A DNA stretch of 42,020 bases from a virus: IMG/VR virus record IMGVR_UViG_3300010403_000014, positions 1-42,020 of that record; one strand, 5' to 3'. Position 1 is the first letter of the stretch; every line of letters begins with the position of its first letter. Shown here piece after piece: positions 14,228 through 23,801 of the stretch. The translations under genes were made by a program, and so were the position numbers. The notes under the pieces were generated by a model. The model saw only the letters and a program-made list of their open reading frames with translations. It did not search any database and was not told the origin of the DNA.

Positions 14228-15454
14228 CTATTTTATCAACTTATGAATCCCACCAAGACCAGCACCAATTGTGCCATATCTCAATGCAGTTCCAATCAGG
14301 TTTCTAACTTTACCAACCGTACTACCCTTAGCCTCAGTTTTTAATCTCTGAATCAGACTCATTAGGACTTCTTTCTTAGCTTTTGTTTCTTCCGGTAAAG
14401 ATTTGAGGGCATCTTGAATTTCATTAAATTTTTCAAGTTCTTCACCAATTGGCACACGTTTTGGTGTTGATTTTAGCTTATTAATTAAACTGATAAGTCT
14501 TTCTTTCTCAGCTTTAGCTTCTTTTGGAAGTGCTGTTTTTACATCTTGAATTTCTCTGAATTTACTTAATTCTTCTGCTACTTTTGGGTGTGCTCTAGTT
14601 ATTGCCTCATCAATTTTAGCAACACCTTTATTAATAAAAGCCTCTTCTTCTGGAAGTAAATTTCCACGCTTTGTGACTTGAGCAATTTTTTTGAGGTTTT
14701 GAAGTCCACTGGTCTCCATTGAAGCTAAGAGTTCATCTGGTGATTTTTCAGAAATAGCCTTCATTGTGTTAGCAAAATCAGTAGTATCTTTAGCAGCCTC
14801 AGGAATTTTATTCATTGCTAATCCTGCTTCAGATTCGGCTTTTCCTATTTCAGGTCTAATTGCTTTATCGAGTTCTTCAATAATTGATTGTTTTTGCTTA
14901 TACTTTAAAGGCAAGTCTTTAATTTTTTGTTGGGCCGCCGCAATTTCTGGCTCAAATGTTTCAAATCCTTTTTTGGCGACAGTATTTAATTCTTCTAAAC
15001 TACTTCTTATTTGACGTTCTTTAATAGGTAAATTTTTAATGGTTTGTTGGGCTGCTTCAATTTCTTCTGCATTTGGGCCTTTAAGTAAACTTTTCCCTAA
15101 TTTTTTTACTAAGGAACCACCTTTTTTAACTAAAGATCCTGCTCCTCTAACTCCTGCGGCCATTTCAGGTACAGCTTTTAATCCTGTCGCTGCGCTGATA
15201 AATTCTTCAGGCATAGAAACTGGTGTCGCGGCGAGAGCAGTTAAATGAGGATTCTTTTGACCAAATTTAGATTCAGCCATTATATCTGCTTGTTGTTCAA
15301 AACCTGCTTTAGTAACAGGAGTTAAACTCACATCCTGTAAGCCAGGTTCATTAACAATACTAGGATCAAGAGGAAACTTAGTTTGTGGACCCGTTGGCTC
15401 TTCTGTTTCTATTTCGTAAGTGCCGTTTTCGGTATCAACTTGATATTTAGCCAT
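14228..15454 (-). CDS. Internal virion / ejection-type protein with helical repeats (408 aa)
   Basis: A short N-terminal segment (MAKYQVDTENGTYEIET) of the kind seen in phage internal proteins is followed by long amphipathic helices. Two internal duplications are visible: AAQQ-x-IK-x-LP at about 129-157 and 168-196, and EIQD...LP...KE-x-L-x-SLI at about 295-327 and 338-371. A Gly-rich hydrophobic end (GTIGAGLGGIHKLI) suggests membrane interaction. Its place after the tail protein, with two similar genes, fits podoviral ejection proteins. No lytic domain is seen. Confidence 0.6.
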   Translation of the reverse strand: MAKYQVDTENGTYEIETEEPTGPQTKFPLDPSIVNEPGLQDVSLTPVTKAGFEQQADIMAESKFGQKNPHLTALAATPVSMPEEFISAATGLKAVPEMAAGVRGAGSLVKKGGSLVKKLGKSLLKGPNAEEIEAAQQTIKNLPIKERQIRSSLEELNTVAKKGFETFEPEIAAAQQKIKDLPLKYKQKQSIIEELDKAIRPEIGKAESEAGLAMNKIPEAAKDTTDFANTMKAISEKSPDELLASMETSGLQNLKKIAQVTKRGNLLPEEEAFINKGVAKIDEAITRAHPKVAEELSKFREIQDVKTALPKEAKAEKERLISLINKLKSTPKRVPIGEELEKFNEIQDALKSLPEETKAKKEVLMSLIQRLKTEAKGSTVGKVRNLIGTALRYGTIGAGLGGIHKLIK

Positions 15455-15455
15455 T

Positions 15456-16496
15456 TTATTGAATCCTTCTTATACTTTTAACTTTAGACCCTTGAAATAC
15501 ATCGCCGACTTGGGGAAGTCCTGCAGGAGCTTCTGGTTGACCTTCTGGAACTCCTGAGTATCCTTTAGAAAATGCTGCTCGTTTATTAGATTTGATTATA
15601 TTAAAGACATTCTCAAAATTACCAAGTTTAGCATCAAAATCAACATCTGAAGAATCCTCATTTGGTAACTCAGCTTTTAAACGTTCATATTCATTTTCAT
15701 TAATCTGTTTACCAGATCGAAGATAAATAAGAGCATTTCGGATACTATTAAGATTACCTAAGAATAAGGCTCGTTTAGAAGTAGCCCCAACTCCCGTTTT
15801 TTGTTTGAGTTTACCAAGTGGCCCTTGAATTGGTCCAGTTGATCCAGGTTCTTTATTAGCTTTTACTAATTCAAGTTGTTTACTAATTGTATCAAAATCA
15901 CCAAGTTTTTCTGATTCAGCGGCAGGAAGAGTTGGTTTAACAAATGGTTCAGCTTTTCCAGGAACATTAAATGGTTCAATTGTACCACTATATTTGAGCA
16001 TATAAGGTTGGCCATTAACTTCAAATACACTTTTAACATTATCTGCTCTTCCAGGTTGATCTTTCTTCATAGAAGCACGTTCAGTTTTACCTTCTTCTGA
16101 CTGAGCCAATAATTTAGACTTAAGTAAGGACTCAGCAGTTTCTTTAGGAAATGCCTTAGCAAGAGTTCCACCTGTAGCAAATTCAGGAGCAAGAGCTTGT
16201 GTTTCAGCGGCTCGAACTTCTTGACCACCAGGAGTAGCAACAACTGGACCTTGTAAAGTCTGAGCAAACTGTTGTTCTTTATCCTTTTGAGCTTTTTCTT
16301 CTTTAGCTTTAGCGATCTCTGCTTGAATTACTTGCAAAGCCCGTTGTCTAGCAACTTGTTTATCCGCAATAGTTTCTTCAAGTGTTCTTTGGTTGTTATA
16401 AGCATTTAAACCAGTGGTTATTGCTCCACCAATATCAGGACCAGTAATAGATTTTTGAATATCTTCTATTGAAAATTGAGGAACTCGTCTAGCCAT
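15456..16496 (-). CDS. Probable internal virion protein (346 aa)
   Basis: ATG 16496 (MARRVPQF) is chosen because AGGAG lies 6 nt upstream; an upstream in-frame start at 16526 lacks this. The N-terminal third is a coiled coil rich in Ala, Lys, Glu and Gln. The rest is helical with Gly/Pro linkers. Position between the 263- and 408-residue proteins points to an ejection or internal-core role. There is no enzymatic motif. Confidence 0.55.
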   Translation of the reverse strand: MARRVPQFSIEDIQKSITGPDIGGAITTGLNAYNNQRTLEETIADKQVARQRALQVIQAEIAKAKEEKAQKDKEQQFAQTLQGPVVATPGGQEVRAAETQALAPEFATGGTLAKAFPKETAESLLKSKLLAQSEEGKTERASMKKDQPGRADNVKSVFEVNGQPYMLKYSGTIEPFNVPGKAEPFVKPTLPAAESEKLGDFDTISKQLELVKANKEPGSTGPIQGPLGKLKQKTGVGATSKRALFLGNLNSIRNALIYLRSGKQINENEYERLKAELPNEDSSDVDFDAKLGNFENVFNIIKSNKRAAFSKGYSGVPEGQPEAPAGLPQVGDVFQGSKVKSIRRIQ

Positions 16497-16529
16497 TTGA
16501 GACTCCTTCGTGTCTATGAATATCACTCA

Positions 16530-17321
16530 TTAGGAAACTCCTTTACCAATTAATGAACCACTAAGACCTGCTAAAGCTTGCATAAGTTGATTTTTTCTAT
16601 CATTTTCCGCCCCAGCATTTGCAAATTGACCTGTTAAAGCTAGTTGCTGTATTCCAAATAAATCATCAGCAAGTTGATCTTCAACTCCAAGTAACTGTGC
16701 TGCTTGATTTAGAATATCAGACCGACCTGTTTCAAGAAGAGTATTGGCTGTATCTTTATCAATTCCAACTTTGCTTAATTGAGCACCTGTATTGGTTTGA
16801 TAAACTCGATCAAGAGCTTGTCCTCGTCTTTCAGCTCCACCAATTGCTAATTCTTTGGTTAGGTCCGAAAGACTTTGGGCTGCTTGTAAAGGAGCTTTTG
16901 CCAGTTCTGTGGCTGCATATCCGCGCCCTAAACCACCCGTACCTGCTAAAGACTCTCTAATTGCTTGTTGCACTTGTGGAAGATTTCTAAAGGTTTGTTC
17001 TTGAGCTAAATTAAAACGCGCTGTATCCGCAGCTTTTCCTGTATCTTCAACATCTTTAAGATATTGTTGACCTTGGCCTTCGACATTTTTTACGAGTCCC
17101 TCACCTAATCCAGTGGTGGACTGTTTAAATTGTTCTGTTAGTGGGTTTAGCTGCGGATTTAACCCTTGAATAATTCCACGTTTTTGAGCAGCGGCACTTT
17201 GAGCCATTCTATTCAGACCTAAAACATCAACTTCTGGTTTTTTAGGCTTTTTGCTTCCTAAGAGTCCAGCTGCGCCTCCAAGTGCGCCGCCAATTAAAAG
17301 TGGTGCTAGTTGTACTGCCAT
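16530..17321 (-). CDS. Probable internal virion protein with glycine-zipper anchor (263 aa)
   Basis: The N-terminus (LLIGGALGGAAGLLGSKKPKK) is a Gly-zipper hydrophobic helix followed by a Lys/Pro stretch, a pattern common in podoviral proteins that enter the envelope during DNA injection. The remainder is helical and Gln/Ala-rich. It follows the tail protein, as expected for ejection proteins. Function is inferred from layout. Confidence 0.6.
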   Translation of the reverse strand: MAVQLAPLLIGGALGGAAGLLGSKKPKKPEVDVLGLNRMAQSAAAQKRGIIQGLNPQLNPLTEQFKQSTTGLGEGLVKNVEGQGQQYLKDVEDTGKAADTARFNLAQEQTFRNLPQVQQAIRESLAGTGGLGRGYAATELAKAPLQAAQSLSDLTKELAIGGAERRGQALDRVYQTNTGAQLSKVGIDKDTANTLLETGRSDILNQAAQLLGVEDQLADDLFGIQQLALTGQFANAGAENDRKNQLMQALAGLSGSLIGKGVS

Positions 17322-17331
17322 AGTAATCTCC

Positions 17332-17559
17332 TCATGTTAGTAAAATACTTTTCCATCCTAAAGATGGAAACTTAATATATAAGTATGCTGCTCCAGCCAA
17401 CTCAACTGGAATAATATCCCAAACCGCCCCTTCTGAAATTGTTGGTGCAGTAGTACGTCCAGTATGTAAATGTCCTGACTCAAATAACTGCCGTAAATTT
17501 TCCTGAATAACTTCTGGTTTATTCGATGTACCAATTGGGTTTTTTTGAGTAATTGGCAT
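17332..17559 (-). CDS. Hypothetical virion-associated protein (75 aa)
   Basis: It is encoded directly after the 1288-residue tail gene. The sequence (EVIQENLRQLFESGHLHTGR, then WDIIPVELAGAAYLYIKFPSLGW) looks like a small alpha/beta protein. No family is recognised; position implies a minor tail or internal component. Confidence 0.5.
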   Translation of the reverse strand: MPITQKNPIGTSNKPEVIQENLRQLFESGHLHTGRTTAPTISEGAVWDIIPVELAGAAYLYIKFPSLGWKSILLT

Positions 17560-17560
17560 A

Positions 17561-20500
17561 TTATCCTGTTATAATTGGCATTTGAGTACGAACTAATGAA
17601 GAAACTTTAATGGAATGAACTTCCACGGCATTATCGTCATCTGATGTAATTTTATACATAACCGTTCTTCCTTGTCCTTCATCACTTGCGGCTCTAAAAT
17701 AAACATAAAAATTAGTATTAGCAATAGAAGAGGTAAAAGTAGTTGCTCCACTATTAAGGTACAAAGGCAAAAATGTTTGACCCTCATCAACTGAATAACT
17801 TGCTTCAAAGGCCGCCCCAGTGTTTTTACCTTGAAGTAAAAGATCTATTGGCACCTTAACCATTTCTGAATTATCTTTATATCCTGTACTATAATCAAAA
17901 GCTTTAGTTCTAATATCTAATGCAATACTTGTACCATTATCATTGGCCCCTTCTAGAAATCTAAATACACTTCCCTCTAAGGCCGATCCCCAATATGGCA
18001 GATTTAAAAAGTAAGAAAAAGTAGCAATATTTAATTCTCTATAAACTCGCCATTTTTCATCTAAATCTAATACAAATATAAGATTATTAGTATCCTCATT
18101 AAATTCAGCTGCAGATAAGTAATACCGTCCGTTATAAAATAAAGAAGCAACTCTAATTGAGTTAATTAATTCAATAAACCAACTAACTGTAACATCATCA
18201 ATTTTAGGGGTATTATCAGCATTTGCTGTAATTATTACTTTCCATTGAACAAATTGAAAAACTGGTACTGAAGTAGGAAAAGTACCAGAAGTAACATTAA
18301 AAAATGTGGAGTTTGAGAGTGAATCAACTCCACCAGTTAGTGTTGGTCCTGATACTGGTAAATTAGTTGCATCACTTGTAACTAACGTAATTGAGTTTCC
18401 ACCTGAACCCGCGACTGCAGCAACAATAGTAATTACATTAGATGGTGGATTAGCTGCATTTACTGAACTTAGTGCATTTATGGCACTCGCTAAGCTATCT
18501 GCTGTTACATCATTAGAAACAGCAGCTGTCCAATCAATGCCTTCAGTTAAAGGTATACCATCTACTGTTAAAATAGCTCCTGTTAACATTGTATAATCAA
18601 AAACTGTTACTTCACCTGTTGCGGCAATATCCGTTAAACTACTTGATGCTCTCATTTGAAATTGTACAGTTCCACCATTCAAAAAGAAAGTAGCTTGAAA
18701 TATATCCCAACCTGCAGGCGGAGCAACGCCAGTATCAATTACTGACGAGACTAAATTTGAAGTGAGTTCCCACTCTAAAGTTAAGGATGTTAAGATTGCT
18801 GTAACTGCATTATCTATATCTGAAGTTAAAGTTGCTCTAATTTTAATATATTGTCTCGTAACTTCTGTACCAAACGGTACAAATCCATCGGGATAAGTTA
18901 TATCATCGTTTGAAGTAGCAACTTCTAGTATTAAAGTAGTACCGACTGGAATAGTAGAAATACTATTTAAAGCCGAAAAATCAGTTACATCAGTAGTTGC
19001 ATCAATAGTTGGACTTATCCATATAGAAGTAGTTTCAAATCTTAAAGTTGGAGTTCCAACAACCGGTGTGCCGCGATCATCATTTGTATTTAGTGTTATT
19101 CTAATACGCCAATATCTTTTACCAAAAATAGTATAGTTTGATAATCCATTGATATTAGCAATACTTTCAGTAACAGGAGAAGGATCTTCTAAAATATTAA
19201 AAGTTGAACTATCACTACCTTCAAGAGTTGTACTTGCTGAAGTAGTGGTTGATCCACTGCATTTTACAGTATTTGGGTAACTTCCAGTATGTTCTATAGA
19301 AAGAGTTGCTGTTATTGAGTCAGAAAAAGTATCGTGGATTGGAGATGTCCATTGTCCTATTGCTGCAACAGGATTTGTGCAAAATGAATAAGAAGGAGCT
19401 AGGTTATTCCCTGACGCAACTGGCACTCCACTTGGAAATAGCCAAGAGCCAGAAGCAGCTTTAATTTTAACTCCAGTTACACCACTAAAAAAGGGAAACT
19501 CTTCAGTGGCTCTAAAATTAGTACTCCCAGTATGATTTGTAACACTTACTATTTGAACTCCAAACCAATATTGCTGTCCACTAGTAGTATTTGCACTTAC
19601 TGGAAACTGGAGATCTTGAATAGCCACATTAAATGAATTACTAGACATAGTAACTAAATTAGTAGAAGCAAATAATTCAGTTCCAGGTGATCCTGCTAAG
19701 TCATTCCAAACTTTAATCTTATAGGTACAAGTGTTAGTTCCAGAACTAATGAATCCAGCAAAAGACCATGCAACTGATACTCTAGTAATTGTTCCTGATC
19801 GAGGCGGTTTAAATGGCCATGCAATAGCGCATCCAACTGCTGAACCACCAACAGATTGGGTTGGATAAAGACGTACTGGATCTAAAATTCCATCCGAATC
19901 CCAACCTTCCCCTTTAAACTCTGTAACTAAAGGAAGTTTTAAAGTTGATCCATCAATTAATGTATTATTAAGTGTTCCTGATGCTAATGTTGGAGCAAAT
20001 TTAGTAGGAACTTTTACTGTATTAGATCCATCAAAAATAGAAGTATTAGTATTAACTCCACTGTCCCAGTCTCCCTCATCATCAAAAGTAGCTCTAGGAT
20101 TAATAGTAGTGATAGAACCAGGAATAGAAACAAGATCTATACCATCTGAAGCTGTTCCAGCTTGAAAATCAGATTGAGTAGATTGCACATTTTTATTCTT
20201 TTTCTGTGTTGATTGCTGAATATTAAATGTTACTTGATCTTCAATTGGATCACTAAGATAATTAATGCTATTTCCATCATAAGCATAAAAACCACGGTCA
20301 CTTAACCAAACTATAACAGGTACTCCATTAACAACTCTAATTTGAATAGATCGATTATCAACACAACCAACTGAACCTTGAATATCAGCATATCTAAAAG
20401 TATCTTTAGTGTTGCCAATTATCTGACCCATACTTTTCTTATTAAAGACAACTAGTCGGTCAAAATAAACAATAGTAGCTTCAATTGGATCTTGTTGGTT

Positions 20501-21427
20501 ACAAATAATAAAATTGGTATCAGGATAGATGTCAGGAAAGCCAGGATCAGAGAAAAAGAGAGTATAAGGATCTCCTGAAACCCTAGAAACCCAAAGACGA
20601 TCTAACCAAAGAGTAATCATTGAAAAATTAGGTGGAGTAAAATGATCAACAGGAATTGGGAAAGTTCCTGCTGCAGATGTATCTGAAAATATAGTTGCTG
20701 TATTATTTAACAGTGATCCGATTCTCACGTAATTACCATCATTATCATCACGATAAATATGACGAGCCGTAACTCCATATCCTCCAGTTGGAATAGAAGT
20801 TAAATTCACAGTATTATTTGGATTAGAAACGGTATGAACACCCGATGCAGGTCCACCATTACTTTCTGCGGAATCGTAATAAAGAAATGTTATTTTATAT
20901 GTATGAGCACCAGCAGGTACAGAACCACCTGCCGTATCTGCTCCAAATGTAGGTGCTGATCCAGGAGGTTGTGCTCCCATTACTTTAGTTTGTGGCGCAG
21001 TATAAGTTATACCCCCATAAACTGTAGTACGATCATAAACTTGTGGTGAATCAATTCCATTACCAAAGTAAATTCGGTTTTGGGTTGTTGCAAATTCAAA
21101 ATTACCAAATGGGGCGTACCCTGCTGTAACAAGAGTAAAAGTATTGTCACCTGTTGAAAAACTAAGACGCCCTCCTTCTACAACTAAAAGATGTCTAGTT
21201 CCATCCGTAAAAATAGCTTCATATTGATCTTTAATTGGGGCAGCTAATGGAGTTGGATTATAAAGAACTGATCCTTTTCGCTTTGTAATAACTCCTTTAA
21301 CATCTGTATCAATATTTTTAGTTCCTGCTGTAAAGTCACCTATTTTAAGCTTTTTAGCATAAGCAGGATATTTAGTAACTAAGTTACCCCAATCTTCAGG
21401 AGCTATGGTAATTTTAACTGAATCCAT
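17561..21427 (-). CDS. Giant tail protein, nozzle-like N-terminus with beta-rich extension (1288 aa)
   Basis: The N-terminal 430 residues show repeated short beta blocks (DGTRHLLVVEGGRLSFSTGDN, RIYFGNG, RLWVSRV, YDGNSINYLSD), resembling the beta-propeller of podoviral tail-nozzle or stabilisation proteins. The remaining 850 residues are Thr/Ser/Asn-rich, with several beta-sandwich-like stretches separated by linkers. Such nozzle proteins are usually 400-800 residues, so this looks like a fusion of nozzle and fibre-type modules. It lies between the adaptor group and the ejection genes. Predicted role: distal tail tube and host contact. The domain call is from sequence texture and position. Confidence 0.65.
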   Translation of the reverse strand: MDSVKITIAPEDWGNLVTKYPAYAKKLKIGDFTAGTKNIDTDVKGVITKRKGSVLYNPTPLAAPIKDQYEAIFTDGTRHLLVVEGGRLSFSTGDNTFTLVTAGYAPFGNFEFATTQNRIYFGNGIDSPQVYDRTTVYGGITYTAPQTKVMGAQPPGSAPTFGADTAGGSVPAGAHTYKITFLYYDSAESNGGPASGVHTVSNPNNTVNLTSIPTGGYGVTARHIYRDDNDGNYVRIGSLLNNTATIFSDTSAAGTFPIPVDHFTPPNFSMITLWLDRLWVSRVSGDPYTLFFSDPGFPDIYPDTNFIICNQQDPIEATIVYFDRLVVFNKKSMGQIIGNTKDTFRYADIQGSVGCVDNRSIQIRVVNGVPVIVWLSDRGFYAYDGNSINYLSDPIEDQVTFNIQQSTQKKNKNVQSTQSDFQAGTASDGIDLVSIPGSITTINPRATFDDEGDWDSGVNTNTSIFDGSNTVKVPTKFAPTLASGTLNNTLIDGSTLKLPLVTEFKGEGWDSDGILDPVRLYPTQSVGGSAVGCAIAWPFKPPRSGTITRVSVAWSFAGFISSGTNTCTYKIKVWNDLAGSPGTELFASTNLVTMSSNSFNVAIQDLQFPVSANTTSGQQYWFGVQIVSVTNHTGSTNFRATEEFPFFSGVTGVKIKAASGSWLFPSGVPVASGNNLAPSYSFCTNPVAAIGQWTSPIHDTFSDSITATLSIEHTGSYPNTVKCSGSTTTSASTTLEGSDSSTFNILEDPSPVTESIANINGLSNYTIFGKRYWRIRITLNTNDDRGTPVVGTPTLRFETTSIWISPTIDATTDVTDFSALNSISTIPVGTTLILEVATSNDDITYPDGFVPFGTEVTRQYIKIRATLTSDIDNAVTAILTSLTLEWELTSNLVSSVIDTGVAPPAGWDIFQATFFLNGGTVQFQMRASSSLTDIAATGEVTVFDYTMLTGAILTVDGIPLTEGIDWTAAVSNDVTADSLASAINALSSVNAANPPSNVITIVAAVAGSGGNSITLVTSDATNLPVSGPTLTGGVDSLSNSTFFNVTSGTFPTSVPVFQFVQWKVIITANADNTPKIDDVTVSWFIELINSIRVASLFYNGRYYLSAAEFNEDTNNLIFVLDLDEKWRVYRELNIATFSYFLNLPYWGSALEGSVFRFLEGANDNGTSIALDIRTKAFDYSTGYKDNSEMVKVPIDLLLQGKNTGAAFEASYSVDEGQTFLPLYLNSGATTFTSSIANTNFYVYFRAASDEGQGRTVMYKITSDDDNAVEVHSIKVSSLVRTQMPIITG

Positions 21428-21429
21428 TG

Positions 21430-21693
21430 TTAGTCAAACCACCTATTTTGATTTGTGTCTCTTTTAATTGTAAGCCAATCAGCTAATCGAATAACATCAG
21501 CTAAACCTTTTATAGAAATTCTACCGTGTAAATCATCATTTAAAATGATAGTCTCAGTTAAAACCTTATTAGGAACATTTACTTGATCATCGGTTGAAGA
21601 AATAGACTCAAAGAGTAAAATTACAAGTAAATTTCCAATTAGTTCTTCGTCATTAAACAATGACGTATTAAATTGTTGTGTATTAAATTGCAT
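21430..21693 (-). CDS. Hypothetical protein (87 aa)
   Basis: It is tightly packed between the fibre gene and the giant tail gene. It begins MQFNTQQFNTSLFNDEELIG and ends TIKRDTNQNRWFD. The repeated FNT motif with a W near the end occurs in short phage tail-associated proteins. Function is unknown. Confidence 0.5.
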   Translation of the reverse strand: MQFNTQQFNTSLFNDEELIGNLLVILLFESISSTDDQVNVPNKVLTETIILNDDLHGRISIKGLADVIRLADWLTIKRDTNQNRWFD

Positions 21694-22421
21694 TATCTAA
21701 AACTTGCACCTAAAGCAATTGTATTTATTCCATATGTTCCTGTACTCATAGTTAAATCAATACCAGTTCCAATAGAATAAGTTCGAGTTGCTGGACTTCC
21801 ACTAACTGTATGACTATTTATAACTGCAACAGTTCCACCTATTAAACTCGCAAAAATTAAATCACAAAATGTATTACCACCAGATATACCAGTAACTAAA
21901 ATAAAACAACACTGACCTCCGGAGTTGAAAATTGTTTTTGCAGATGTTGATACATTATTAGTTGATTGGCTTTGGATAGTTGCAGCAGCTTGTAAGCCTT
22001 GATAATATAGAATAGTATTAGTATTATCATCATTACTGGCAACAGTAGAAAAAGTTAATGGCGCACCTAAAAGTCCAATCCTAGTTTCAATAAATTGCTC
22101 TATTGCAATAATTTCATCTCTAATATCATTATGAAATTCCGCACCATAAGTAAACTCAACAGGGCGGGATATTAAGTGTGAAACAGCAGAAGTATTACCA
22201 AAACCTCTAGTGCAACCAAGGAAATTAGTTCCATCTGTTGAAGTATAACTAATTCGTTCAGTATCAATAGTGATAGCACCAACTACAGGAAAATCAGAAG
22301 TATCCGAAACTGGAATAGTAGTTACAATTGCATTAATTGCGGATGTTAATGAGGTCGCTAAATTATTAACCCCAGTGTGTAATTGATCAGTTGTTGAAAC
22401 TGATGTAGGAAAATTAGCCAT
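21693..22421 (-). CDS. Tail fibre-like structural protein with 'CTRG' domain (242 aa)
   Basis: Residues 25-95 read INAIVTTIPVSDTSDFP, GAITIDTERISYT, FLGCTRGFGNTSAVSH: a small beta domain also found at the start of the fibre at 26767. A short helix follows, then a Ser/Thr/Gly-rich beta region. This is typical of podovirus tail appendage or decoration proteins. Its stop overlaps the next gene. Confidence 0.6.
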   Translation of the reverse strand: MANFPTSVSTTDQLHTGVNNLATSLTSAINAIVTTIPVSDTSDFPVVGAITIDTERISYTSTDGTNFLGCTRGFGNTSAVSHLISRPVEFTYGAEFHNDIRDEIIAIEQFIETRIGLLGAPLTFSTVASNDDNTNTILYYQGLQAAATIQSQSTNNVSTSAKTIFNSGGQCCFILVTGISGGNTFCDLIFASLIGGTVAVINSHTVSGSPATRTYSIGTGIDLTMSTGTYGINTIALGASFR

Positions 22422-22438
22422 ATTATACCTCTAGTAAT

Positions 22439-22882
22439 TTATGCGAATGTAATTTGCCAAGTAACTTCAAGAGTATCTAAAGAATTTTTAGGGATTCCTG
22501 TAAAAGTTTGTCTTGCAAGCATTGTTCCGAGAGTTGAATCTGAAAAAATTCCTGACTCCGTAATTGTACCAGTATTAATACCAGGTCCGAAACTAACTTG
22601 ATTTTGCCAAACAGTGCCTATACTTGAAAGTGTACCTTGAAGCCTAGTAGGAAGAGAAGTTTCAAGATCAGTATCTGCTGAAGTGGCGGATGTTGACCCA
22701 GTTCCTAAACCAATAAATGACATAAATGGATCGGTTTGGGTTAGTTGTGTCAACCAATCAGCAAGAAATTCTTTACCCACTGTTACAACTACATTTTTAA
22801 TACTTCTTTCTTCTTTAAGATTTCTAGCCTCATCAAATAGTTTAAAATTGATATGACCAGATAATTTGATTGCATCTTTCAT
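22439..22882 (-). CDS. Phage tail/structural protein (147 aa)
   Basis: The segment FLADWLTQLTQ...FMSFIGLGTGSTSATSADTDLETSL is a familiar signature of phage structural proteins (IGLGTG...D..L). It is followed by an ESGIFSDSTLGTMLARQTF beta block. It was probably a baseplate- or fibre-type accessory. RBS GGAG is present. Confidence 0.6.
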   Translation of the reverse strand: MKDAIKLSGHINFKLFDEARNLKEERSIKNVVVTVGKEFLADWLTQLTQTDPFMSFIGLGTGSTSATSADTDLETSLPTRLQGTLSSIGTVWQNQVSFGPGINTGTITESGIFSDSTLGTMLARQTFTGIPKNSLDTLEVTWQITFA

Positions 22883-22896
22883 TATTAATCTCCTTA

Positions 22897-23598
22897 TTAA
22901 CCTGCCAACGGATCGAACATACTTGGTGCTGACTCGATAGCTATCGGCGAATCAATATCAATTCTATTGCGTTGATCACCGCTTTGTTTTTTAACCCATT
23001 TACGTCCTTCTGAGACATATTGAGTATAAATTTGTCTTTGCTCTTCAGCCAAATCAGTTTCTTTCTCTTTTTTCCATGCTTTCCAAAGAATATAAGCATT
23101 AAGAGCTTCACTAAGTGAATCGTGAATATTAATAGATTGGTTTGTATTTACAATTGGAATTGGTGTTGATTTATAAAAAAGATAAAGAGTAGTTGCATAG
23201 GTAGCATCAGGAGCACGATCTAGCCATAATGATTTACCCCAAATCCAATATCTAACTGGTCTACCTTTATTTGGTCCTTCCACGTTTAAGAAGTTAGGTC
23301 GTTGCTGAGCCATTTTCTCTAAATTAGATGGATAGATACGTTTCCATGAGAAGGTATTATCTGCATTTAGAATTTTATGAAATACGGCTCTAGCAGATAG
23401 CCAGTTTTGAGGAAGTGGATAATCTAAACGACCTTCAACTAATGACAATTGGGCTGTATCTTCTAAAATACGAGTTTTATTAACAAAATCTAATTCACCA
23501 CGATTTAAATGACGTAAAAGTTCCGCATCAGACCAAAAAATTGGTGAGGTTTCTAAAAGTTCTCTACGAACATCAGTTAAAATTTGACTTGCTTGCAT
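22897..23598 (-). CDS. Head-tail adaptor / tubular connector protein (233 aa)
   Basis: The sequence opens with ILTDVRRELLETSPIFWSDAELLRHLNRGELDFVNKT, the helical start typical of podoviral adaptor proteins (gp4/gp11 or DUF6682 type). A LPQNWLSARAVFHK and RYWIWGKSLWLDRAP beta section and a final helical bundle (YILWKAWKKEKETDLAEE) follow. Such proteins bind beneath the portal and carry the nozzle. In this phage it is separated from the portal by fibre genes, which is a little unusual. Confidence 0.75.
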   Translation of the reverse strand: MQASQILTDVRRELLETSPIFWSDAELLRHLNRGELDFVNKTRILEDTAQLSLVEGRLDYPLPQNWLSARAVFHKILNADNTFSWKRIYPSNLEKMAQQRPNFLNVEGPNKGRPVRYWIWGKSLWLDRAPDATYATTLYLFYKSTPIPIVNTNQSINIHDSLSEALNAYILWKAWKKEKETDLAEEQRQIYTQYVSEGRKWVKKQSGDQRNRIDIDSPIAIESAPSMFDPLAG

Positions 23599-23609
23599 AA
23601 TTTATCCTA

Positions 23610-23786
23610 TTAAGGTTTAGAAGTTTGTTTCACTATTCCTAATATATTTTCTGTTGCTTTTGGTGGTGAGTTCTTAATTACTCCAACTTCTCCAGTTTTT
23701 ACTTGAACTAATTCTAAAGCTTGTTCTGCAGAATCCACTTCAACATTAAATATAAATTTTGTAGTTTCAACGATATACAGACCCAT
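23610..23786 (-). CDS. Hypothetical protein (58 aa)
   Basis: The short frame starts at 23786 (MGLYIVETTKFIFNVEVDSA) after AGGAAA and fills the gap between two structural genes. It looks like a small alpha/beta protein with a long tail. No family is recognised. Confidence 0.5.
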   Translation of the reverse strand: MGLYIVETTKFIFNVEVDSAEQALELVQVKTGEVGVIKNSPPKATENILGIVKQTSKP

Positions 23787-23801
23787 AATATTTTTCCTAG
23801 G

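Noticed and set aside
18306-18596. Forward-strand frames across the virion operon (for example 18306-18596 and 26774-27271)
   Set aside because: They lie opposite well-supported minus-strand structural genes and show low-complexity mirror composition.
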